DNA of 64,000 bases from Deinococcus ruber (GTDB lineage Bacteria > Deinococcota > Deinococci > Deinococcales > Deinococcaceae), in NCBI RefSeq assembly GCF_014648095.1, contig NZ_BMQL01000023.1:25392-89391 (forward strand), in the 5' to 3' direction. The notes beneath the pieces were generated by a model, which saw only the letters and a list, made by a program, of their open reading frames with translations, ran no database searches and was not told the origin of the DNA. Below are positions 58,201 through 64,000 of this stretch, piece after piece; position 1 is the stretch's first letter, and the number at the start of each line of letters is the position of its first letter. The translations under genes were made by a program, and so were the position numbers.

Positions 58201-58587
58201 TCCGCCATCCCACAGGTATGGGGCGACCGGGACGCTTTGAAGCAGGTACTGATGCAGCTGACCGAGAACGCATTGAAGTTTACCCAGACCCGCGACCCGG
58301 CCGTCATTCGGGTCTGGGCGGAAGACCAGGGAGAAGCCTGGAAGGTATCCGTGCAGGACAACGGGCTGGGCTTTGATCCGCAGTACGAAGACCGGTTGTT
58401 CAACATGTTCCAGCGGCTGCACAGTGCGAAGGAAGTGAGCGGCACAGGTGTGGGGCTGGCGAGTGTCCGGCGGCTGGTTCTCAAGCACGGCGGTCAGGTG
58501 TTCGCCGAAGGGCAGGTCGGGCAAGGCGCGATCTTCGGCTTTACCCTGCCCAAGCGTGACACGTCAGCCACGAGACAGGTGACGTGA
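55252..58587 (+). CDS. multi-GAF sensor histidine kinase
   Basis: An 1111-residue cytoplasmic kinase with five GAF-like domains in tandem (about 20-175, 195-350, 370-520, 540-695 and 705-870). A phytochrome-type HisKA domain (phospho-His in SVSHDLRTPVRHMLGF) and HATPase_c (TENALKFTQT, DNGLGFDP, GTGVGLASV) follow. GAF units 2, 4 and 5 begin with almost the same linker (AFTRFTEAVGSETDVQ), showing internal duplication. The ATG at 55252 has TATGGT five bases before it and a GTGACA -35-like box 19 bases further, a leaderless pattern; the 45-codon upstream extension belongs to the recombinase remnant. Its kinase half resembles that at 483-2822. No partner regulator is adjacent. Confidence 0.88.
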   Translation: MTSLHDADLGSLDQLSAYIQEITEALAATTTQRGVIEIVLTPAVQALGATAGIVLLVNHTDQQLEIAGSQGYEDDVPTLWQEGRVEHHALIADILHMKEALYFEDAGALKASYPDLESRTGGLLPVANATLPMFLDHRPLGVIVLDFTEPHHFTPAEQRFLTILSSQCAVALGRAEATRTLEARVEERTRQLESQTWQLRDERTAQDAFVAFTEAIGSETELSALVQQAITVLRARFPEASVGYYEQEDTLWKARAWSDDVAPETAAVISAGLPADLPMFVQVLRTCRPVFADAWNDQGVVGETEYGAVATYPLLVNSALRWLLSIALRGNRTWSDADRALVRSVGRGLNLALERTETARQLAHQNAELQARTRALEAFAELTRDLALITDPVRLIGRALEVVMSMLVDGVAVYYVPEQGRWSNRVQHGTLHPPEVQAAVDAGLPYAETSHLLIPWTTGQPYYQDASDWDTDGRAAVAGHVSATVALPLRVEGELAGVLGIGLFDQYRWSSVDRVVLETAVQSLELALDRAAKTRTLEEERAALEAFTRFTEAVGSETDVQILVRRAITLLEETRSVDVTYFERAGDLFKVRSWNPALPTELLARLQVGFPLTQPGFARAYRERQAVFEDHWDAAQRGVPEGALHGVLAIQPFFDGPEMTSVLVMGSRTTVTWSERDRGVFRAVGRSLELALDRAAKTRRLEEERTALEAFTRFTESVGSETDVQTLVRQAITLLGDISTVDAVYLERNSDLFKPTVWSPHFDAALLARLQPGFPLRQSSLALMLRANTAVFFDHWSNHEGALGVWLEESLHLLAGAAYPFFRDGEMQSLLIIGSRTSATWTDRDKGIFRAVGHSLDLALDRARHAQQLADRTRQLEDSTQELQAFSYSVSHDLRTPVRHMLGFLELARKALNGKLDDRSTRYLDVVKQSGEQMNTLIDAMLNLSRAAQRTLSPREVDLNEVMAQIRTTLLPDLLSRNVQWEVSAIPQVWGDRDALKQVLMQLTENALKFTQTRDPAVIRVWAEDQGEAWKVSVQDNGLGFDPQYEDRLFNMFQRLHSAKEVSGTGVGLASVRRLVLKHGGQVFAEGQVGQGAIFGFTLPKRDTSATRQVT

Positions 58588-58650
58588 GAGAAGGTCATCA
58601 CGAGGAACCTGCGATCAGGCGACGTCAGCGGACGGAAGCACGACAGGTGC

Positions 58651-58835
58651 GTCGATGAAGGCTGCGTCGAGGTGCCGTGTCTGGTCGATCGGCAGGGCGT
58701 CCAGCCGACCCGCATCGGTCACCTGCCCCCACAACTCGCCGCCCTGACGCAGACCAACATCAACATGCAGGCCCTGACCGTCGAAGCGCTGGTCACCGAC
58801 AACTCCGAGCATGTCTACCACGCCGCTCAGCGAGG
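58651..58835 (+). pseudogene. GH4 glycosidase C-terminal remnant
   Basis: The translation EGCVEVPCLVDRQGVQPTRI, then GHLPPQLAALTQTNINMQALTVEAL, then HVYHAAQ matches the end of family-4 glycosidases (alpha-galactosidase/glucosidase, MelA-like). Nothing upstream of 58651 and nothing recognisable after 58835 belongs to the gene. It is a fragment left by deletion. Confidence 0.6.
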
Positions 58836-59245
58836 CGTGCACAACCGCCTTCCCATTCTTCAGCACTTCGAGGAACAAACATGTCAATTTCAGCGGCCCG
58901 CACATGAACCGCGCCTGCAGCGCCGAACACGTTGCGCGTGCTGACCAATGGATATCGGGGTCGCACGAAAGTTGGAACAGAATGTTCCGCTCACAACGTT
59001 CATCCGCGTGCACACTGTTATGTTCCTGAGACGCCGATGCTCCGTTCATTCGTCCGCGTCTGCTGGCTCCCAGAAGCGAACACCCTGACCTGCGCAGATC
59101 AGGGACACGGCGAGAGGCGAGGGCGTGGGGCTCAGCCAATGACGAACTTCTCGCGGTGCTGCTGGATGAATTGATCCAGCGTGGTCATGGGCACACCACA
59201 GCGCTGCATGGCTTCCAGATGCACTTGAGAGCCCTCGACGTTCTT
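58836..59245. other. no recognisable gene
   Basis: A region between the GH4 remnant and the MITE. A minus-strand frame (ending near 59132, VHLEAMQRCGVPMTTLDQF) runs up to the MITE and may be the tail of a gene cut by it, but I cannot place it in a family. Confidence 0.35.
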
Positions 59246-59323
59246 GGTCGCTGCATACGTTGGGGACAGGTAACGGGATGTAGGCCAGGACAGCAGGACG
59301 TCACCCCTGTATGCAGGTATCAA
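59246..59323. mobile_element. MITE family A, copy 2 (78 bp, internally deleted)
   Basis: The right end TATGCAGGTATCAA and following TA match the 18-bp terminus of the copy at 23052-23184. The left end TTGGTCGCTGCATACGTTGG matches the complement of the right end of the copy at 61432-61529 except for a few bases. The interior is shorter. It is a decayed non-coding element. Confidence 0.65.
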
Positions 59324-59447
59324 TACTGACGGTTCTGTCTGCCTGACGGTACCCGCCGATGATGCCTGTGCTCTGTTTCGGGGGCATGACACGACCTTCA
59401 GGCGCCACTTGCAACGCAGACACTCTTGAGCATTGACGGCCCAGCCT

Positions 59448-60368
59448 TTATAGATACGCTGCCCGACAGACTGCGGCCACGGTCTCTCGCAACCAGCGGT
59501 GCGCTGGGTCATTCTCCAGGTAGGGATGCCACATGGCACAGATCTCGAAGTCAGGAATGACGACGGGCAACGCAAAGCGTTCGAGGTTCCACCGGGTCGC
59601 CTGCGTGTCGGTCAACGCGTTTCCAAGACACGATTCCGGAACGGCCGTCACCAAGTCCGATGTCCTGACAACCCGCAGTGCCTCGGGATATGTCGGCACC
59701 ACCAACGGTACCGTCCGCCTCAGTTCTAACGCGGCGAGGGCCTCATCGATCTGTCCTGCGAACTGACCTCGGCGAGACGCTACGACATGTCGGCACGCAG
59801 CATACCGCGCCGCGCTTACATCACTCGTCAGCAGGGGATGGCCGACGCGGACCACGCCGATTAGGCGGTCTCGAAATAGGGGATGAATGCGGATCTCGGG
59901 AGCCAGTGGACCGGGTACACCGACGTCAAGATCGATGTTCCCTTCGCGTAAGGGGTGAGTCTCCTTATCGGCCTTCATGACGAAACGCAGACGAACATGT
60001 GGTGCACACTCGCCGACCGTGGCCATGAGCGGGGCAGCCAGGAATTCGACGAAGCCTTCGCCCGCCCGAATCGTGAAGGTTCTCTCCAGCGAGGTGAGGT
60101 GCAGGTGGGTGGTCGGCGGTTGCAGCACCGCATGGACCTCGCGGTTGAGGGCGTGAACGTGGTCCCGGAGCGTGACAGCATGGGTGGTCAACACTAGCTG
60201 ACGGCCAGCGCGTACCAACAGCGGGTCACCTGTGGCCGAGCGCAGCCGGGCCAAGGTCCGGCTCATGGCGGAGGTACTGAGTCCGAGTCGCTTGGCGGCT
60301 CGGGTCACACTTGCTTCGTCCAACAATGCGTCCAGTGCGGAGAGCAAATTGAGATCAAGCTCGTTCAT
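59448..60368 (-). CDS. LysR-family transcriptional regulator
   Basis: A 306-residue regulator. The N-terminal helix-turn-helix reads LDLNLLSALDALLDEASVTRA, AKRLGLSTSAMSRTLARLR, and the LysR substrate domain follows from about residue 90. The ATG at 60368 gives the canonical MNELDLNLL start; ATG codons at 60386 and 60407 are in frame, but a TACAAT -10 box on this strand (60411-60416) lies too close to 60407 for that start to be used with a leader. It is divergent from the SDR gene with about 125 bases between them, so it very probably controls that gene in response to a small molecule. Confidence 0.87.
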   Translation of the reverse strand: MNELDLNLLSALDALLDEASVTRAAKRLGLSTSAMSRTLARLRSATGDPLLVRAGRQLVLTTHAVTLRDHVHALNREVHAVLQPPTTHLHLTSLERTFTIRAGEGFVEFLAAPLMATVGECAPHVRLRFVMKADKETHPLREGNIDLDVGVPGPLAPEIRIHPLFRDRLIGVVRVGHPLLTSDVSAARYAACRHVVASRRGQFAGQIDEALAALELRRTVPLVVPTYPEALRVVRTSDLVTAVPESCLGNALTDTQATRWNLERFALPVVIPDFEICAMWHPYLENDPAHRWLRETVAAVCRAAYL

Positions 60369-60492
60369 CGATTGCTCAAGTGACATGGCGTTAGATGCAA
60401 CATACATTTGATTGTATTGCGTCTTGCGCTGTGCGTTGCCTCCGGCCTATGGTGTGAACTGCTCTGATGCCAGAGCGCAAGGAGGGCATGGA

Positions 60493-61212
60493 ATGGCGCA
60501 AGACAAGACGACAAAGACTGTGGTTCCCAGCATTCTGATCATTGGTGCGTCGCGCGGGTTAGGTCTCGCCATGGCCGCCGAGTTTGTGAAGCGGGGCTGG
60601 CAGGTCATGGGAACCGTACGAGGCGAAGGACGCACGCCACTTCATACGCTCCAAGACCAGTTCTCAGGTCAGGTCGACATCGAGCACGTCGATATCACCG
60701 ATCCAGCACAGCTGACCGCGCTCCATGATCGCCTCATTGGCCGGTCATTCGACATCCTCTTTGTCAACGCAGGCACCGCCAATCGTCATCAAAACGAGAC
60801 GATTGCCCAGGTTTCGACCGATGAATTTATGCGGGTGATGCTCACGAATGCGCTTGGACCCCTGCGAACCGTCGAAGCCCTGCAGGACCTGGTCCCGGAG
60901 GATGGATTGATTGGTGTGATGTCCTCTGGCCAGGGGAGTGTGAGCAACAACGAGCGCGGTGGGCACGAAGTCTATCGTGGGAGCAAATCGGCGCTGAACC
61001 AGTACATGCGCAGCTACGCGGCCCGCCATGCGGGCGAAGATCGCGCCCTGATCCTGACTGCCCCAGGCTGGGTTAACACGGCCCTTGGGGGCCCGGCAGC
61101 ACCCCTCACGACGGATGAAAGCATTCCTGCGCTCGTCGATGTGCTGTTGGCGAAACGAACGCGTCCTGGCCTTGAATATCTCGATTATCGGGGCCAGACC
61201 GTGCCATGGTGA
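60493..61212 (+). CDS. short-chain dehydrogenase/reductase
   Basis: A 239-residue NAD(P)-dependent oxidoreductase. The cofactor motif is IIGASRGLGLAMA (TGxxxGxG type) and the active site is VYRGSKSALN (YxxxK) after GVMSSGQGS (catalytic Ser). FVNAGTANRH is the usual NNAG-like segment with FVNAG. The ATG at 60493 is supported by AAGGAGG seven to eight bases before it; an upstream frame to 60412 is rejected. It is divergent from the LysR gene, which probably regulates it. The substrate is unknown. Confidence 0.85.
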   Translation: MAQDKTTKTVVPSILIIGASRGLGLAMAAEFVKRGWQVMGTVRGEGRTPLHTLQDQFSGQVDIEHVDITDPAQLTALHDRLIGRSFDILFVNAGTANRHQNETIAQVSTDEFMRVMLTNALGPLRTVEALQDLVPEDGLIGVMSSGQGSVSNNERGGHEVYRGSKSALNQYMRSYAARHAGEDRALILTAPGWVNTALGGPAAPLTTDESIPALVDVLLAKRTRPGLEYLDYRGQTVPW

Positions 61213-61431
61213 AAAAGAACATGAGGCTGATCTCAGCGGTGAGACTCGGCTCCAAGGTGGTTTGGAACCCTTGCAGCCGTCCGCCAAGAGACGACAAGGC
61301 CACAGACTCCCAACTCGCTGAGGCAGCGTCACTGCGTTCCAAGCATGCCGCTTCTATATCGCTGAATTCATGCCGGGCCTTTGGGAAATCACCCGCTGAG
61401 TGATATAGGCGAGACGAGCCAGTTCGCAGTC
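61213..61431. other. no recognisable gene
   Basis: A short stretch after the SDR gene with no terminator, repeat or coding signal that I can support. Confidence 0.35.
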
Positions 61432-61529
61432 TTGACACCTGCGTAAATCAGTCACACCTGGCTTCCATCGCAGGAGCATGGTGACATGCGCCTGCCCAGT
61501 CGCCAGTCCCCAACGTATGCAGGTATCAA
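61432..61529. mobile_element. MITE family A, copy 3 (98 bp)
   Basis: Left end TTGACACCTGCGTAAATCAG and right end ACGTATGCAGGTATCAA are imperfect inverted repeats matching the copy at 23052-23184. The left 50 bases align with that copy apart from an eight-base deletion. It has no TA flanks, so it is older or rearranged. Confidence 0.7.
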
Positions 61530-61669
61530 CACCGGCATCCAGTTGGCCTGCCCTCCTTCACACCATCCACCACTCAGACGAGCCGCCTGAGCGACAGCAC
61601 AGCGACGCCTCTCCTCACAAGGTCGTTTCTCTGGCGCTCGCAGCGCACACGCCTCGCGTGTTGCCGCAC

Positions 61670-61795
61670 TAAGTACATCCTTGCTAACATTTCAAGACTT
61701 CACAGATAGTGCTGCAGCTCTACGTGCTCTCCAGGACGCATTTTTCTCACCCTCATCCCGTTTCGATAATCTAAACCTTTACAAGGATGTACTTA
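61670..61795. mobile_element. MITE family B, copy 2
   Basis: A 122-bp element (61672-61793) with inverted repeats AGTACATCCTTG / CAAGGATGTACT and TA on each side, the same length and nearly the same sequence as the copy at 41956-42081. It lies about 155 bases upstream of the intact lyase gene. Confidence 0.8.
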
Positions 61796-61938
61796 GCGTC
61801 CCGCTCAACCAGACGACCAACATCCACATCAGCCCTCTTCAGATCAGGTGCGATGCCCCACGTACCCTCTTCCAACACAACATTCACCTGACCACTCGCT
61901 CCAGAGAGGAACCTTCTGTACCGCCGCGCACAGCCCTC

Positions 61939-61944
61939 TACACT
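61939..61944 (+). promoter_or_regulatory. -10 box of lyase gene
   Basis: TACACT ends six bases before the ATG at 61951, the leaderless arrangement. The decayed copy at 42172 has the related sequence GACACT at the same place. Confidence 0.5.
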
Positions 61945-61950
61945 GAGCGA

Positions 61951-63321
61951 ATGAGCCTGATATCCAGCGTTTCCATCGCGCAGCTCTTCTCCATTCCAGC
62001 TCGGCGGCAGCGGTACCTGGACGTTGAGGCGGCGCTCGCCCTCGCGCAGGCGGATCTCGACGTGATTCCCCAAGACGCGGCCACGCAGATCGCCGCCGCC
62101 GCCCACCTGCACCGCCTCGACGCAGCCCGAATCGACGCCGACGAATACCGTACCGCCCACCCGCTCATGCCGCTCATCAACGAACTCGCCCGCGTGGTCG
62201 GCGAATCCGCCGGGGGCTGGATCCACTGGGGCGCCACCACGCAGAACATCCAGCAGACCGCCGACGTCCTCGGCCTGCGCCTCGCGCTCAACCTCCTCAC
62301 AACGCAGCTCTGCGAGTTGCTAGACGCCTTGACCATGCTCACTGAACGCAGCGCACACCTGGTGATGGCCGGCCGAACGCACGGCCAACAGGCCGTCCCG
62401 ATCACCTTCGGCTTCAAAGCCGCCATCTGGACCGACGCGTTTCTCCGTCATCTAGAACGCGTTCAGCAGCTCCGTCCACGCCTGCTGACGGCCATGATGG
62501 GCGGCGCGGTCGGCAACTTCGCGTCTCTGGGGGACATCGGCCCGGCCGTGCAGCGCCGGGTGGCCGAGCGACTCGGCCTCACGCCGATGCCCCTCCCCGC
62601 CCGCAGCCTCGCTGACCCCTTCGCTGAACTCGTCTGCCTCCTGGGGATGCTGGCGGGGACTGGCGCCTCGGTGGCAGGCGAAGTCGCACGGCTCATGGCC
62701 AACGAATTTGGGGAGGTGAGCGAAGCACTCGGTGAAGGGGACGTCGGCAGTTCAACCATGCCGCAGAAGCGCAACCCCAAGAAGAGTGCCGCCGTGATCA
62801 CCCTATCTGCTCAGATTCGAGCCCTGGTTCCCCTGGCCCTGGAGGCGATGATCCACAGTCATGAGGTGGAGGGTGCCAGAACCGCGATGATGGATGCGGC
62901 GCTCCAGCAGGGATGCGTGCTGAGCAGCGACCTGCTGACACTGCTCGGTGAGGTCATCGGAGGCCTGGAGCTGTACCCAGAACGGATGGCCGAAAATCTG
63001 CAGCTATCCGGGGGGCTGATCAATGCAGAGGCGGTGATGATGCAGCTGGGACAGACGATCGGACGCGGGGAGGCACACGAGGTGGTGCATCATGCGGCCC
63101 GGGTCGTCGCGATCCAGGGTGGCGGGGTCGGCTTTCTGGACGTGCTCTCGCAGGACCCGCGGGTGCAGGCGGAACTGAGCGCAGAGGAACTCACCCGCCT
63201 GCTGGATCCAGCCACCCATACCGGCCTGAGTGCCATGTTGGCGAATGAAACCAGCGCACGCGCACGGCGTGCATTGGCTCAGATGCAGCTGCGAGAAGAA
63301 GGGCCAAACGACATCCCCTGA
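61951..63321 (+). CDS. PcaB/PurB-family lyase (3-carboxymuconate cycloisomerase-like)
   Basis: A 456-residue member of the fumarase/aspartase superfamily. The signature loop is GSSTMPQKRNPKKSA, with the earlier TTQNIQQTADVLG (HWGATTQ) and RTHGQQAVPITFG segments forming the rest of the active site. Length and motifs fit 3-carboxy-cis,cis-muconate cycloisomerase and related adenylosuccinate-lyase-like enzymes; the substrate cannot be settled from sequence. The ATG at 61951 is chosen for its -10 box and because the open frame upstream runs through the MITE. The decayed copy at 42172-42805 lacks its middle. No beta-ketoadipate genes are nearby, so an aromatic-degradation role is unproven. Confidence 0.82.
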   Translation: MSLISSVSIAQLFSIPARRQRYLDVEAALALAQADLDVIPQDAATQIAAAAHLHRLDAARIDADEYRTAHPLMPLINELARVVGESAGGWIHWGATTQNIQQTADVLGLRLALNLLTTQLCELLDALTMLTERSAHLVMAGRTHGQQAVPITFGFKAAIWTDAFLRHLERVQQLRPRLLTAMMGGAVGNFASLGDIGPAVQRRVAERLGLTPMPLPARSLADPFAELVCLLGMLAGTGASVAGEVARLMANEFGEVSEALGEGDVGSSTMPQKRNPKKSAAVITLSAQIRALVPLALEAMIHSHEVEGARTAMMDAALQQGCVLSSDLLTLLGEVIGGLELYPERMAENLQLSGGLINAEAVMMQLGQTIGRGEAHEVVHHAARVVAIQGGGVGFLDVLSQDPRVQAELSAEELTRLLDPATHTGLSAMLANETSARARRALAQMQLREEGPNDIP

Positions 63322-63452
63322 CCGAAGGAGAGAAGATCCTGCTCGGCACAGCATCGCGTAATCCAAGCGTGGTGCCGCTCCTCCAGCAACACGCTCTTTA
63401 TCTCCACCGCACAGCAGAATCATGTGAGACGCCCACCCCTATGTCTCAACGC

Positions 63453-64000
63453 ATGAATGCTGCGCACTGGAGCCTCCCTGCCCTCCTCCTCACCGCGTGC
63501 GGCAGCACCACCGTCCTCTCCACCCCAACCAGCAGTTCGACCCCAGTCGAGCACGCCCTCATGACCCCCTCGCCCACCAGCTCTTCACCCTCACCAATAC
63601 CGTGCGAGCAGCCGGCGTCATCTGCCAGGGCATCGCCTCCCCACCCACTTCTCCTCTCCAGGAAGACCAGACCCTCACTGCGGCCGTTCAACACCGCGCC
63701 AATGACTTGGCCGCCACCGAAGACTTCACTCACACCTCCGCCAACGGCAAGGACTATGTCTACTGGATCAACCAGGTCCACCTGCAGGCTGAGTTCGCCT
63801 ACACCCATCTCGGGGAGAACCTCGGCATGGCCGGCAGTGTCAGCCAGATGATCGAGGTCTTCAAGGCCAGTCACACCGGTCACTGCGAGACACAGTTCAC
63901 CAACACCTACCAGGACATCACCACCCATCAGTGGTTACCTGGCTTGACTCACATCTTGCAGTTTCATAAAAGGCTGTCTGGAACGTGCTTTTGGCCCCAA
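63453..64000 (+). pseudogene. CAP/SCP-domain lipoprotein, broken copy
   Basis: A second copy of the gene at 42936-43502. The signal peptide and lipobox (LLLTACGS) are intact, but a lost base in a C run near 63565 (ATGACCCCC versus ATGACGCCCC) shifts the frame. The rest of the CAP domain follows in the new frame (LFTLTNTVRAAGVICQG through HCETQFTNTYQDITTHQ). At about 63955 similarity to the first copy stops after THI and unrelated sequence runs to the window edge, so the 3' end has been replaced, perhaps by an insertion. Confidence 0.8.

Noticed and set aside
58615..59139. 174-codon minus-strand frame
   Set aside because: It overlaps the GH4 remnant read on the plus strand, has no family resemblance and no ribosome-binding site.

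Overview
The window looks like a high-GC Deinococcus plasmid or megaplasmid. The evidence is a bacteriophytochrome operon (bphO-bphP-bphR) with the same Cys24 and His532 numbering as the D. radiodurans phytochrome, an RPA-family plasmid replication initiator beside an iteron array, and many genes whose TANNNT -10 box lies only 5-9 bases before the start codon, the leaderless arrangement common in Deinococcus.

Layout. 0.5-2.8 kb: a triple-GAF histidine kinase (-). 3.0-7.8 kb: an SBBP-type beta-propeller protein and a large BTAD/ATPase/TPR regulator with a terminator (+). 8.0-11.2 kb: three secreted or lipoprotein genes in one minus-strand operon, two of them tandem paralogues. 11.6-14.6 kb: a LOV blue-light domain separated by one in-frame TAG from a PAS-GAF-HD-GYP protein. 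14.9-18.7 kb: a three-subunit molybdenum aldehyde dehydrogenase (PaoABC type). 18.9-20.5 kb: an amidase with an AtzG-like small partner (-). 20.9-22.9 kb: replication initiator and 11 iterons, the likely origin. 23.2-24.1 kb: a TIM-barrel sugar isomerase-like gene. 25.4-28.6 kb: haem oxygenase, phytochrome and response regulator. 29.6-34.6 kb: a sugar ABC transporter plus an oxidoreductase (-). 35.1-36.8 kb: an M23 peptidase and a beta-propeller protein.

36.9-43 kb is a mobile-element graveyard: IS3 and IS110 remnants, a complete IS630-type element that has split a multi-PAS histidine kinase gene, a MITE and a decayed lyase gene. 42.9-45.5 kb carries a CAP-domain lipoprotein and a diguanylate cyclase. 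45.6-54.5 kb is a cobalamin/cobalt locus: decayed cbiX and cbiE, a fused ChlI/ChlD-type chelatase subunit, a ferredoxin-domain/CobN fusion, two divergent cobalamin riboswitches and a NiCoT metal transporter. 54.6-58.6 kb holds a dead serine recombinase and an 1111-residue multi-GAF histidine kinase. 58.6-61.2 kb has a GH4 remnant, a MITE and a divergent LysR/SDR pair. 61.4-64 kb contains MITEs, an intact PcaB/PurB-family lyase and a broken CAP gene; this MITE-lyase-CAP block is a second copy of the block at 42-43.5 kb.

How it fits together. Three light or redox inputs (phytochrome, LOV, multi-PAS/GAF kinases) sit with c-di-GMP synthesis (GGDEF) and breakdown (HD-GYP) modules on one replicon. 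The cobalt locus is arranged so that both cobalt uptake and cobalt insertion would be shut down by cobalamin. Pseudogenes, MITEs and IS elements show a replicon that is still turning over. No tRNA, rRNA or CRISPR array was seen.
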